Shown: positions 28,476-37,588 of the stretch, one piece after another
Numbering within the stretch: the first letter of the stretch is position 1
How the letters are laid out: the number at the start of each line of letters is the position of its first letter
Source: Erysipelotrichaceae bacterium
GTDB lineage: Bacteria > Bacillota_I > Bacilli_A > Erysipelotrichales > Erysipelotrichaceae
Reading direction: 5' to 3'
Assembly: GCA_012513225.1 (NCBI GenBank)
Contig: JAAZCQ010000037.1
Coordinates: forward strand, 124,001-188,000
DNA length: 64,000 bases
Notes under the pieces: model-generated
The model's input: the letters and a program-made list of their open reading frames with translations, nothing else
Databases searched by the model: none
What the model was told of the DNA's origin: nothing
Made by a program: the position numbers and the translations under genes

Positions 28476-29342
28476 ATGGAAAAAAAACGTGTTATACTAA
28501 TTAGCGGCATGTCTGGTGCTGGTAAATCTAGTGCTATGAGTGTACTTGAAGATATGGGATATCACTGTATTGATCAATTTCCTGTTCAACTATTAGATTT
28601 GTTAACAGATTTAATTCAAAATAGTACAGATTTAAGATATAACTTTACTGCTTTAGCTACATCTGCAAAAGATTTTATGGATTTCATTAGAGTATTTAAA
28701 GGAACAGATTTAGATGTTCGAGTTTTATTTTTAGATGCTTCTAATGACATTTTGTTACATAGATATAAAAGTACTAGAAGAACACATCCATTATTAATAA
28801 GTAATATATCTAGTTCTTTAGAAGAAGCTATACAAATGGAAAGAGAAATGTTTATTAACTATAAAGATCATGCTTTTGTTACTATAGATACTACATTTTT
28901 AAATTTCAAAGAATTAAAATCTAAAATTGAAAAATATTTTGCAAAATCAGAAATTCCTATATTTACAGTAAGTTTTATATCATTTGGATATAAACATGGA
29001 GTTCCTTTAGATGCAGATTTGATGTTTGATGTTAGATTTTTACCCAATCCATATTGGGACGTGAATTTAAGACCTTATTCTGGTGATGATAAGCCTGTTT
29101 ATGATTTTGTAATGGAAAAACCTCAAACTCAAGAGTATATAAAAAGGCTGACAGATTTTTTAGATTATTCTTTTAAACAATATGTAGATGAAGGGAAAAA
29201 CCACTTTACTGTTGCTATTGGTTGTACAGGAGGACAACATAGATCAGTTTCTATTACAAACTATTTATATGATTTTTATAAAGACAAATATAATTCATTT
29301 AAAGATCATAGAGATAAAGTAGGATTAGAAGATGTCAAATAA
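28476..29342 (+). CDS. rapZ: RapZ/YvcJ nucleotide-binding protein
   Basis: A 288-residue P-loop protein: GMSGAGKSSAMSVLEDMGY at residues 11-29, then RRTHPL and the C-terminal VAIGCTGGQHRSV and FLDYSFKQYV. E. coli RapZ is an RNA adaptor for RNase E controlling glmS; the Bacillus homolog YvcJ hydrolyses GTP and affects competence. It heads the very conserved rapZ-yvcK-whiA cluster. TGAGG precedes the ATG; the end overlaps yvcK. Confidence 0.93.
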   Translation: MEKKRVILISGMSGAGKSSAMSVLEDMGYHCIDQFPVQLLDLLTDLIQNSTDLRYNFTALATSAKDFMDFIRVFKGTDLDVRVLFLDASNDILLHRYKSTRRTHPLLISNISSSLEEAIQMEREMFINYKDHAFVTIDTTFLNFKELKSKIEKYFAKSEIPIFTVSFISFGYKHGVPLDADLMFDVRFLPNPYWDVNLRPYSGDDKPVYDFVMEKPQTQEYIKRLTDFLDYSFKQYVDEGKNHFTVAIGCTGGQHRSVSITNYLYDFYKDKYNSFKDHRDKVGLEDVK

Positions 29343-30285
29343 AAAAAAGGTTGTAGTTATTGGAGGAGGACATGGATTATCTACAATATTACGAGGAATC
29401 AAGTCAATACAAGATATTGATATAAGTGCTATTGTAACAGTTGCTGATGATGGAGGATCCACTGGTAGACTTAGAAGACGCTTTCATATTCCTGCAATGG
29501 GAGATATTAGAAATGTTTTAATATCTTTAGCTGAAAATGAATCTTTATTATCTACACTTATGGATTATAGATTTGAATCTACAGATAATGATGAAGATGA
29601 TATAGATGTAGAAGGTCATAACTTAGGTAATTTAATTCTTACTGCTATGACAGATACTTGTGGTGGATTTATGGATGCGATTACTACTATAAGTAAAGTT
29701 TTAAATGTTAAGGGTAAAATAATTCCATCTACCCTACAAATAATTACACTTTATGCAATTATGGAAGATGGAACTATTGTTCAAGGTGAGGCTAATATTC
29801 CTAATTTTAATAACAAAATTAGCAAAGTGTTTTATGATAGAAAAGTTTATGCAACTCCTATGGCTATAAAAGCAATAGAAGAGGCAGATTTAATAATATA
29901 TGGAATTGGTTCTTTGTATACAAGTATTCTTCCAAATTTAATAATTCAAGAAATTGATGAAGCACTAAAAAAATCAAAAGCTGATAAAGTGTATTTTTGT
30001 AATATTATGAGTCAGCCAGGAGAAACAGATGGTTATACTTTAGAAGATCATGTTGAGGCTTTAAATAAGCATGGAGCAATGATTGATAAAGTAGTAATCG
30101 CAAGTGATGATGTTCCTAAAAGATTGATTGTTAAATATGCAAAAGAAGGAAGTAATATTGTAAAACCAACATATTTATATCATGACTTTGATATTATTAG
30201 TGAGTCTTTATTGGACTTTAAGGATGACTTTATAAGACATGATTCAGAAAAGATAAAAAAGGTAGTAGAGAAATTATTAAAATAG
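29332..30285 (+). CDS. yvcK: YvcK gluconeogenesis factor (CofD-like)
   Basis: The 317-residue protein has the family's nucleotide-binding start VVVIGGGHGLSTILRGIK, then VTVADDGGSTGRLRR and PAMGDIRNVLISLA, and NIMSQPGETDGYTLEDHVEA. YvcK binds UDP-sugars and is needed for normal shape and growth on gluconeogenic carbon in Bacillus. Its start lies inside the end of rapZ. Confidence 0.93.
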   Translation: MSNKKKVVVIGGGHGLSTILRGIKSIQDIDISAIVTVADDGGSTGRLRRRFHIPAMGDIRNVLISLAENESLLSTLMDYRFESTDNDEDDIDVEGHNLGNLILTAMTDTCGGFMDAITTISKVLNVKGKIIPSTLQIITLYAIMEDGTIVQGEANIPNFNNKISKVFYDRKVYATPMAIKAIEEADLIIYGIGSLYTSILPNLIIQEIDEALKKSKADKVYFCNIMSQPGETDGYTLEDHVEALNKHGAMIDKVVIASDDVPKRLIVKYAKEGSNIVKPTYLYHDFDIISESLLDFKDDFIRHDSEKIKKVVEKLLK

Positions 30286-30297
30286 GAGGTGATATTC

Positions 30298-31230
30298 TTG
30301 TCTTTTACAACTGATGTAAAACATGAGATTGCTCAAATAGGATTAAAAGATTGTTGTAAAAAAGCTGAATTATCAGCTCTTATTCAGCTTTGTTCTACCT
30401 TAAATATTTCAAGTGATGCAGTTAACTTAGTTGTTAAAACTGAAAATGCAACTATAGCTAAAAGAATTTGGATATTATTGAAAGATTTATATAATGTAGA
30501 AACACAACTATCAGTAATGAAAAAAATGAATTTGAAAAAAAATAATATTTATTATATACGAATATTAGAAAAACCTATAGAAATTCTTGAAGATTTGGGT
30601 CTTTATAGTAAAAGAGGACTTTTGGATGCTCCATTAATGAAAATTGTTAGTAATGAGTGTTGTGCAAAATCATATCTTGCTGGTGCTTTTATGGCAACTG
30701 GAAGTGTAAATGCACCAACAAAAACAAATTATCATTTAGAAATTACTGCTGCATCTAGTAAACATGTTGATTTTCTTATAAAATTGTTTAATAGATTCAA
30801 TTTACCAGCTAAAGTTATAGTAAGAAGGTCATCACATGTAGTATATTTAAAGGCAGCAGATAAAATTGCTGATTTCTTAAAAGTTATTGGAGCTTTTACT
30901 GCCTTACTTAAATATGAAGATATTAGAATTAGTAGAGACTTTAATAATAGTTTAAGAAGGCTTGATAATTGTGAAGTTGCAAATGAAATGAAGACACTTA
31001 AAGCTGCTCAATCACAACTAAATGATATTGAGATTATTGAAAAGGCAGGAAAACTAGAAAGTTTAGATTCTAAGCTTCAAGATGTAATTAAGCTAAGAAA
31101 AGAGAATCCGGAAATGAGCTTAATTGAACTTAGTGAAAAATATGAACAAGAATCTGGAGTCATTATGAGTAAGTCTGGTATTAAACATAGATTTACAAAA
31201 ATAAGAGAAATAGCTTCTAAGCTAAGCTAG
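30298..31230 (+). CDS. whiA: WhiA DNA-binding protein
   Basis: A 310-residue protein with an N-terminal domain related to LAGLIDADG homing endonucleases and a C-terminal HTH. SYLAGAFMATGSVNAP contains the degenerate LAGLIDADG helix, and LRKENPEMSLIELSEKYEQE...SGIKHRFTKI is the HTH. WhiA acts in cell division and chromosome segregation in Firmicutes. The TTG at 30298 is chosen: AGGAGGTG lies 6 bases before it and the protein then begins MSFTTDVKHEI as homologs do; a GTG at 30289 lies inside the ribosome binding site. Confidence 0.93.
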   Translation: MSFTTDVKHEIAQIGLKDCCKKAELSALIQLCSTLNISSDAVNLVVKTENATIAKRIWILLKDLYNVETQLSVMKKMNLKKNNIYYIRILEKPIEILEDLGLYSKRGLLDAPLMKIVSNECCAKSYLAGAFMATGSVNAPTKTNYHLEITAASSKHVDFLIKLFNRFNLPAKVIVRRSSHVVYLKAADKIADFLKVIGAFTALLKYEDIRISRDFNNSLRRLDNCEVANEMKTLKAAQSQLNDIEIIEKAGKLESLDSKLQDVIKLRKENPEMSLIELSEKYEQESGVIMSKSGIKHRFTKIREIASKLS

Positions 31231-31240
31231 GAGGTAGAAT

Positions 31241-31513
31241 TTGAAACAAGAAAATAGTTTAATATATACAATTTTTACATTATTAATATTTTTTATATTT
31301 TTAAAAGTATTTTGGCCATTAATCTTTATAATTCCTATAGTTATTATGATTTATATTATTTATATAAAATATAAGTTGAAAAAGAATTTAAAAGAAAGTA
31401 GTAATCAAATTAATGAAAAATATGGATTTAGTGATTGGAGCAATCAAGCTGAAGATATTAAGCAAAAAGAAGTAATTGATGTAGAGTATACGGAGCGTAA
31501 GGAAGAAAAATGA
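31241..31513 (+). CDS. Small membrane protein of unknown function
   Basis: The 90-residue protein has one long or two close hydrophobic segments (residues about 8-45), then a charged tail rich in Lys, Glu and Asn (KYGFSDWSNQAEDIKQKE). The start is TTG behind AGGAGG. Its stop overlaps the next gene's ATG (ATGA). I do not recognise a family. Confidence 0.6.
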   Translation: MKQENSLIYTIFTLLIFFIFLKVFWPLIFIIPIVIMIYIIYIKYKLKKNLKESSNQINEKYGFSDWSNQAEDIKQKEVIDVEYTERKEEK

Positions 31514-32418
31514 GAAGAGCTGATCCAAGTCTAACAAACAATATTAAAGAGCTATGGCTAACTTGTTTTCCTAATGAAAGCAAGAACTATATTGATTATT
31601 TTTTTAATTCAATTTACAAACCTGAAGATACTATTATCCAAATAAGAGATAATAAGGTGGTTTCTTCTTTGAGTAGAGTGAATGCTGAAGTGATGATAAA
31701 TGGAAGAATTATTAAAACTTCCACTTTAATTGGTGGAGCTACTCATCCTAATTATCAAGGAAAAGGTTATATGAAAGAAATACTTAATACTGTTTGTTCG
31801 CACTTTGATCATAGTGAACTCATAAGTTTTGCAACTACTAAAAATCCAGCATTATTACAACAATATGGATTTAGAACAGTTTATAGAAGAAATAGGTATG
31901 AATTAACAAGGGATAATGTTTCTAGGATTACTAATGATGGATGTATGTTTGATCCAAGTGCATTAGATATGCTCAATGTATATGCATTATTTGTAAAAAG
32001 ATTTAATGGATTTATAGTAAGGAATTTACAAGACTTTGAAAAATATAAAAAAGGAATTATTGATCAAGGTGGAAAAATAGTAGGATTTTATGAAAATGGA
32101 GTCTTAAGAGGCTATGCAAGTTTTGTAATTGATGGAAAAGTCTTACATATTAAAGAATGTATTTATTTAGATACTATGAGTTTATTTAAATTATTAAATG
32201 TGGCTTTGCAACAAAGACACATAGTTTATTTAAATGTAAGTGAATTTGAAAAGCTAGATGCTTTATTAGATAGTGCAAATCGTACAGTGGTAGATTATAA
32301 AATGGCAAGGTTAAATAATAGGGATTTATTCAATAGATTGTATAATTCTAATGTTGTAGATGTTGATGAAATCTTTTTTACAGGTAAAAAACCTCCATAT
32401 ACTAGCGAAATGTTTTAA
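31510..32418 (+). CDS. GNAT-family acetyltransferase
   Basis: The 302-residue protein has the N-acetyltransferase core in its first half: KTSTLIGGATHPNYQGKGYMKEIL contains the acetyl-CoA binding loop (Q-G-K-G-Y), followed by SFATTKNPALLQQYGFRTVY. The second half is longer than in a simple GNAT protein, and this shape resembles Eis-like or DUF4527-like enzymes with a second domain. The target is unknown. It is translationally coupled to the small membrane protein. Confidence 0.78.
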   Translation: MRRADPSLTNNIKELWLTCFPNESKNYIDYFFNSIYKPEDTIIQIRDNKVVSSLSRVNAEVMINGRIIKTSTLIGGATHPNYQGKGYMKEILNTVCSHFDHSELISFATTKNPALLQQYGFRTVYRRNRYELTRDNVSRITNDGCMFDPSALDMLNVYALFVKRFNGFIVRNLQDFEKYKKGIIDQGGKIVGFYENGVLRGYASFVIDGKVLHIKECIYLDTMSLFKLLNVALQQRHIVYLNVSEFEKLDALLDSANRTVVDYKMARLNNRDLFNRLYNSNVVDVDEIFFTGKKPPYTSEMF

Positions 32419-32610
32419 AAATTAATAAAATAGTAAATAATTTAGTTTTTATTATTAAATTACATCAATAAATAATGATATAATATATTAAGACTAATAC
32501 TAAGTCTATTAAAAATTAAAAATTATATCTTATGTCAAATAGTACAAAGCAATTATTATAAAACAGTGCATTACTACAAGGTTTTTAAGACTTAAATAAA
32601 TGCTTCACAA

Positions 32611-32639
32611 TTGACACTATCAAGATATAATCTTATAAT
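32611..32639 (+). promoter_or_regulatory. Consensus promoter of gap
   Basis: TTGACA (32611-32616), 17 bases, TATAAT (32634-32639): both boxes fit the sigma-A consensus exactly, as expected for a highly expressed gene. The rest of the gap from 32419 holds no gene that I see and no good terminator. Confidence 0.85.
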
Positions 32640-32666
32640 TTTATTGCATCATAAGGAGGTCATAAA

Positions 32667-33683
32667 ATGGCAGATGTAAAAGTAGCAATTAATGGTTTTG
32701 GACGAATTGGACGTTTAGCGTTCAGACAAATGTGGGGTGCAGAAGGGTATGATATCGTTGCAATTAACGACTTAACTGATCCTAAAATGCTTGCTCACTT
32801 ATTAAAATATGACTCAGCTCAAGGAAGATATGTTGGTCATGATGTTGTTGCAGGTGATGATACAATCACTGTTGATGGCGAAGAAATTAAAATTTATAAA
32901 GAAGCAGATGCTTCAAAACTTCCATGGGGAGAATTAGATGTTGATGTTGTATTAGAATGTACAGGATTCTATACTTCAAAAGCTAAAGCAGAAGCTCATA
33001 TTAATGCTGGTGCAAAAAAGGTAGTTATTTCAGCTCCTGCTGGAAATGATCTTCCTACAGTAGTATTTGGAGTTAATGAAGGCGTAATTACAGCAGATGA
33101 TAAAGTTATTTCTGCGGCTTCTTGTACAACAAACTGCTTAGCTCCTATGGCAGACACATTAAACAAATATGCTCCAATCGCTAGTGGAATTATGACTACA
33201 GTTCATGCTTATACTGGAGATCAAATGGTTCTTGATGGACCTCATCGTAAAGGTGATTTAAGACGTGCACGTGCTGCTGCAGTTAATATTGTTCCTAACT
33301 CAACAGGTGCAGCTAAAGCTATCGGACTAGTTATTCCTGAATTAAATGGTAAACTAGTTGGTTCAGCACAACGTGTTCCAGTTCCAACAGGCTCAACTAC
33401 AATCTTAATATCTGTAGTTAAAGGCACTGATGTAACAGTTGAAGGTGTTAATGCAGCTATGAAGGCAGCTTCTAATGATTCATTTGGTTATACTGAAGAA
33501 GATTTAGTATCTAGTGATATTATTGGTGAAACTCACGGTTCTATTTTTGATGCTACTCAAACAATGGTTACAAAAGTTGATGATGACACATTCCAAGTTC
33601 AAACTGTTGCATGGTATGACAATGAAAACAGCTACACTAGCCAAATGGTTAGAACTATCAAATACTTCGCAAACGTTAAATAG
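32667..33683 (+). CDS. gap: Glyceraldehyde-3-phosphate dehydrogenase
   Basis: Glycolytic enzyme making 1,3-bisphosphoglycerate. The 338-residue protein has [14 protein letters not shown] at the NAD site, the catalytic Cys in [14 protein letters not shown] near residue 153, His in HAYTGDQ, and [17 protein letters not shown] precedes the ATG. It shows better codons than its neighbours (more CGT, GGT, GTT), as expected for strong expression. It is not joined to pgk or tpi here. Confidence 0.97.
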   Translation: MADVKVAINGFGRIGRLAFRQMWGAEGYDIVAINDLTDPKMLAHLLKYDSAQGRYVGHDVVAGDDTITVDGEEIKIYKEADASKLPWGELDVDVVLECTGFYTSKAKAEAHINAGAKKVVISAPAGNDLPTVVFGVNEGVITADDKVISAASCTTNCLAPMADTLNKYAPIASGIMTTVHAYTGDQMVLDGPHRKGDLRRARAAAVNIVPNSTGAAKAIGLVIPELNGKLVGSAQRVPVPTGSTTILISVVKGTDVTVEGVNAAMKAASNDSFGYTEEDLVSSDIIGETHGSIFDATQTMVTKVDDDTFQVQTVAWYDNENSYTSQMVRTIKYFANVK

Positions 33684-33698
33684 TTTAAAATATAATTT

Positions 33699-33729
33699 AA
33701 GATGAGGTCATATACTTCATCTTTTTTTT
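33699..33729 (+). terminator. Terminator after gap
   Basis: AAGATGA (33699-33705) pairs with TCATCTT (33717-33723), followed by a T run. Confidence 0.8.
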
Positions 33730-33773
33730 ATTTCTAAAAATCATTATAGTTAAAAAAAAGATTTGAATAATCT

Positions 33774-34082
33774 TTAAATATGATTAATCAAATCTTTTAC
33801 TTTTAAATTTTCTGTTGTTAATAAATTTACAACTTTAGTTATCTTAGTAGAATTCAAGTTATTTTCTTTAATAAATTCAACTAATTCTTTTAATTTTACT
33901 TCATCAATTGAATAATTTGAGCAGCTTCCTTTTAATGCAAATAATAAGGTATAAATATCAAATACGTTTAATTCACTATTTAATAGTAAATCTTGTTCTT
34001 GTTTACTTGCAAATTGAAAAGCCATTTCAAATTCTTGTGCTCTTACTTCTCCTAATTGCTCTAATATGTTTTTAAGTTTTAT
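33774..34082 (-). CDS. Small protein of unknown function, probable ATA start
   Basis: The first ATG in the minus-strand frame is at 34025 and has no ribosome binding site. The open frame continues 19 codons upstream and reads like the same protein (KLKNILEQLGEVRAQEFE) back to ATA at 34082. An excellent AGGAGGG (34090-34096) lies 7 bases before that ATA. There is no ATG, GTG or TTG in that stretch. From ATA the protein is 102 residues, helical, acidic and soluble looking, with no signal peptide. I recognise no family. It is divergent from the HTH membrane protein gene. Confidence 0.6.
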   Translation of the reverse strand: MKLKNILEQLGEVRAQEFEMAFQFASKQEQDLLLNSELNVFDIYTLLFALKGSCSNYSIDEVKLKELVEFIKENNLNSTKITKVVNLLTTENLKVKDLINHI

Positions 34083-34225
34083 TGTGCTGCCCTCCTAGTA
34101 ATATAAATTTAACACGTTTTAATGAAAATGACTTTTCAAATGATTTAAATATAAATACTAACTATTAGAATTTGCTTATTATTGATAAAGCAAGTAAAAT
34201 ATTCTTATTAAAAGTGAGGATTAAT

Positions 34226-36415
34226 ATGGCTAACCAGTTTCCAAATAAATTAATTACTTTAAGAAAGCATTTTAATTATTCTCAACAAGATATTGCAGAA
34301 ATAATGGGTGTACCTGTTGCAGAGTATATGAAATGGGAAAATGGAAGTAAATTATGTACAATATCACAACTTAGTAAGTTGGCTGATACCTTTAAAGTAA
34401 CATTAGATGAATTATTTGATAATTCAATTGAAATTACTCTTCCTGTATTAGAGCTTGAAAATAGTATAGAAATACCTTTTCAAAACGCTTTGGGCAAAAA
34501 TATACCAAATATAACTACTGAGAATATTATAACTGATGATATTTTTGAAACTGAAGAAGTTAATCAAACTAGCAGTTTGGATAAAACTATAGTTACAAGA
34601 ATAATTACTGATAATACTTTAGAAGTTATTGAACCTGAAGAAACCATGGTACTTAAAAAACCTAAGGTTACAATTGAACCTAAAAAAGAATCAAAACCAA
34701 AAACAAAGGACAGTAAAAGTGTTAAGAATAATAAAAATTTAGTTATTTTAGCATCTGTAGCTGGGGTAGCATTATTCAGTGTTATATTTTACTTCTTATT
34801 TTTTAATAGCGGAAAAAATAGTATTAACGATATTAGCAATTTAAATAGGTTGGTTGCGGCTAAAGAATATTCATTATACCTATCAAGTGAAGGAAATATA
34901 GTGAGTCATGGTAATAACCCTAGCACAACAAATTTTTTACATACAATACAAATAAGTGCAAAAGGTAAAACTGCCTTAGGATTAAATAAAGATGGTACTG
35001 TTGCATGTAGTGGAACTGATTGTGATAGTGTTAAAGACTGGGAAAAAATTAAGATGATTTCTGCAAGTAATAATATATTATTAGGTTTAACTGAAGATAA
35101 AACAGTAATGTGTAGTGGAAGTAATTGTAATGTAGAAGAGTGGGAAGATGTTACTTTTATACATGCTTCTGATGAAGGTGTATATGGAATTAGTGAAGGA
35201 AAGTTACTATATTCAGGAACATCAAATATAAATTCTAAAATACAAAGTGTTAGTGGAATTCAATCTTTAAATACAAGTTCAACATATTTAACATTGCTTT
35301 CTAATACAGGAACAGTTGAAGTTATTCCTTTAGGAAGTGCTTCAACACCAATTACTAATACATGGACTAATATAACTCAAATTGCTACTGGTAGTGATTT
35401 TGTGGCAGGCCTTAGTTCTAATGGAAATGTAAGTATAGTTGGAAATGAAGAAATTGTAGAAGAAGTTTCTAAATGGACTAATATAAAATATATAGCAGCT
35501 TATGACAATTATATTATTGGGATAAATAATAATAATTTAATGGTAGGAGCTGGTGATAATACATATGGACAATATGAAAACAATAGCATTACACCTACTG
35601 AAAGTAGCGATACTTTAACTAAACTTGATAAAGTTTCTAATGTTAAGTTTTCAGAGAGTGATAAAGTATTGACTATTACATGGGATAGTGTTGCTAACGC
35701 TGATTTTTACCAAGTATCAGTAAATATTTTAGGAAATTATACAGTTAAGACACAAACAAATAGTTTGAAGATTGATTCTAGTAAATTAAGCAGTAATACA
35801 AATTATATGATTAGTATTGTTTCAAGTTCTAATAATGAAGCAGAGTATGAATCAAGTGATGCATACGTTATTAATTATCAATATATAGGTGCAACACCTA
35901 CGCCAGAAGTAAAACAATATAGTGTTATATTTTATGATTATGATGGTAAAACTGTTTTAAGTGAACAAAAAGTTGATGAAGGTTCAAATGCAATAGCTCC
36001 TGCAGATCCTAAAAGAGATGGTTATACATTTATGGGCTGGAAAGGTGATTATTTTAATATAAATAAAGATACTAAGATTTATGCAACCTATGATAAGGTT
36101 CAAGTAGCTACATATAAGATAGTATTTAAGAATTTTGATGGTAGCATTATTACTAGTATGGTACTAGAACAAGGTGCAGAAGTTAATCCACCAAAATTAG
36201 AAGGTAGATTAAATTCTATAGTATCTTGGAATCCACAAGTAGAGACAACAGCAACAAGAGATATTACATATAGTCCAATATATGTTTGTACTATATATAA
36301 TTCTGATGGAAATATATTACAACCTGATGGAAATGGTGATTGCTCATGTCCAAGTGGTACAAAGCTAGATGGAAATAAGTGTATAGTAGATGCTAATCCA
36401 GAAGGCACTAATTAG
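34226..36415 (+). CDS. Membrane-anchored HTH protein with RCC1-like, FnIII and InlB-type extracytoplasmic domains
   Basis: In order: a XRE-type HTH at residues about 6-62 (ITLRKHFNYSQQDIAEIMG...), a charged linker to about 168, one membrane segment at about 171-193 (VILASVAGVALFSVIFYFLF), about six RCC1-like propeller repeats at 205-455 (pattern W-x-NI-x-IA...GL-x-x-DGTV-x-x-G; two carry CSGTDC and CSGSNC), a fibronectin III domain at about 470-550, two InlB/Flg_new-type repeats (GYTFMGW) at about 560-690, and a Cys-containing tail. The layout puts the DNA-binding part inside and the rest outside, like a one-component receptor. Function is inference. ATG 34226 follows GTGAGG. AGGAGG after its stop leads to the next gene. 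Confidence 0.75.
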   Translation: MANQFPNKLITLRKHFNYSQQDIAEIMGVPVAEYMKWENGSKLCTISQLSKLADTFKVTLDELFDNSIEITLPVLELENSIEIPFQNALGKNIPNITTENIITDDIFETEEVNQTSSLDKTIVTRIITDNTLEVIEPEETMVLKKPKVTIEPKKESKPKTKDSKSVKNNKNLVILASVAGVALFSVIFYFLFFNSGKNSINDISNLNRLVAAKEYSLYLSSEGNIVSHGNNPSTTNFLHTIQISAKGKTALGLNKDGTVACSGTDCDSVKDWEKIKMISASNNILLGLTEDKTVMCSGSNCNVEEWEDVTFIHASDEGVYGISEGKLLYSGTSNINSKIQSVSGIQSLNTSSTYLTLLSNTGTVEVIPLGSASTPITNTWTNITQIATGSDFVAGLSSNGNVSIVGNEEIVEEVSKWTNIKYIAAYDNYIIGINNNNLMVGAGDNTYGQYENNSITPTESSDTLTKLDKVSNVKFSESDKVLTITWDSVANADFYQVSVNILGNYTVKTQTNSLKIDSSKLSSNTNYMISIVSSSNNEAEYESSDAYVINYQYIGATPTPEVKQYSVIFYDYDGKTVLSEQKVDEGSNAIAPADPKRDGYTFMGWKGDYFNINKDTKIYATYDKVQVATYKIVFKNFDGSIITSMVLEQGAEVNPPKLEGRLNSIVSWNPQVETTATRDITYSPIYVCTIYNSDGNILQPDGNGDCSCPSGTKLDGNKCIVDANPEGTN

Positions 36416-36428
36416 GAGGTTATTTTAG

Positions 36429-36647
36429 ATGAGTGAATATATGATGAATGATAAAACATGGTATTATCTAAAAAATGGACAAAAAGAAGGACCTTTTAAT
36501 GAAAGCGAAATAATAAAATTAATAAAAGTTGGTGTTTTAGAAGCTGAAGATCATATATGGATGTTGGATTTAAAAGATTGGGTATTAGTAGATAATTCTT
36601 TATTTAGTATATATATGCCAGTAAAGGAAGAAAATGAAAAAAATTAA
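36429..36647 (+). CDS. GYF_2-domain protein
   Basis: The 72-residue protein is almost entirely one GYF_2-like domain: TWYYLKNGQKEGPFNESEII, then GVLEAEDHIWMLDLKDWVL, giving the W-Y-x-x-x-x-G-x-x-x-GPF...W pattern. Such domains bind peptides or sit beside membrane proteins. It has no signal peptide. TAGGAGG precedes the ATG, 13 bases after the HTH protein gene, and its end overlaps the next gene, so the three are likely one operon. Confidence 0.7.
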   Translation: MSEYMMNDKTWYYLKNGQKEGPFNESEIIKLIKVGVLEAEDHIWMLDLKDWVLVDNSLFSIYMPVKEENEKN

Positions 36648-37341
36648 TTTTGGGAAATATGTATATTTATATATATTACTCTCATTCATTTTTTCACTCT
36701 TTTTTATAATAATTAGAATACATTTTGCACCTGCTGAAATATTACCTGGAATAGTGATGCAAAATATAAAAAGTGATTATTATTTAATGTTGCTACAATG
36801 TCTTTTAGGTTTATCAATATTCTTTTTGCCTTCAATTATAGAAAAAAAGTTTAATATAAAAATCCCAAATAAATTAAACCTTGTATATGTTATATTTCTA
36901 TATTGTGCAATTGTATTAGGAGAAGTAAGAAATTTTTATTTTCAATTTGAGCATTGGGATAGTGTATTGCATGTATTTAGTGGAGGAATGTTAGGAAGTA
37001 TTGGATTATCTATTGTATCGTTATTAAATGATTCAGATAAAACAGAAATTCATTTGACTAATAAATTTGTATGTATATTTGCGTTTTGCTTTGCGGTTAC
37101 ATTAGGAGTTTTTTGGGAGTTTTATGAATTTAGTATTGATTATTTATTAGGAATGAACATGCAAAAATTTATGCTTGAAGATGGGACATTACTTGTAGGA
37201 CAAGCAGCACTTATGGATACAATGAAGGACTTATTTATCGATACCGTAGGAGCTTTTGTAGTAACATTCTCTGCATTTTTCATAATGAAATATGATGAGT
37301 ATTGGTTATCCTCTAAACAATTATTGAAAAAAGAATTGTAA
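36634..37341 (+). CDS. YjdF/DUF2238-type membrane protein
   Basis: The 235-residue protein has about six membrane segments. The DUF2238 marks are visible: FQFEHWDSVLHVFSGGMLGS near residue 107, then GVFWEFYEFSIDYL and the late DTMKDLFIDTVGA. The acidic and His residues in these motifs face the same side as in a metal or lipid-active membrane enzyme, but no activity is known to me. The ATG lies inside the end of the GYF_2 gene behind AAAGGAAG. Third gene of the HTH-membrane protein operon. Confidence 0.75.
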   Translation: MKKINFGKYVYLYILLSFIFSLFFIIIRIHFAPAEILPGIVMQNIKSDYYLMLLQCLLGLSIFFLPSIIEKKFNIKIPNKLNLVYVIFLYCAIVLGEVRNFYFQFEHWDSVLHVFSGGMLGSIGLSIVSLLNDSDKTEIHLTNKFVCIFAFCFAVTLGVFWEFYEFSIDYLLGMNMQKFMLEDGTLLVGQAALMDTMKDLFIDTVGAFVVTFSAFFIMKYDEYWLSSKQLLKKEL

Positions 37342-37384
37342 TACTAATTAAAACTATGCTATTTTAAATAAGTAAACTAAATAA

Positions 37385-37575
37385 TGAAATAGTAACTAAT
37401 ACAAATAAAAGAGAAAATCTGTATGGTGAAAAGATTTATAAAATTAGTGAATGCATCATTATGGGAATGATTGAATTAAAGTAGGTCATTACGAGTAGCT
37501 CGCGTTAAGAGTATTGAGAAGTAAAAAAAGTGGGACCACGCAAAAGCGTCTTTTTATAAGGCGTTTTTTATTTTA
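37385..37575 (+). promoter_or_regulatory. T-box leader of cysS
   Basis: The conserved T-box core appears as AAAAAGTGGGACCACGC (TGGGACCACG at 37531-37540). It is followed by a terminator: AAAAGCGTCTT (37542-37552) pairs with AAGGCGTTTTT (37558-37568) and T. A TGC (Cys) triplet at 37452-37454 in GAATGCATC is the likely specifier codon, in agreement with the downstream cysteinyl-tRNA synthetase. Uncharged tRNA-Cys would stabilise the antiterminator and let cysS and its operon be read. The 5' end of the leader is approximate. Confidence 0.8.
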
Positions 37576-37588
37576 GAAGGAGAAAGCT

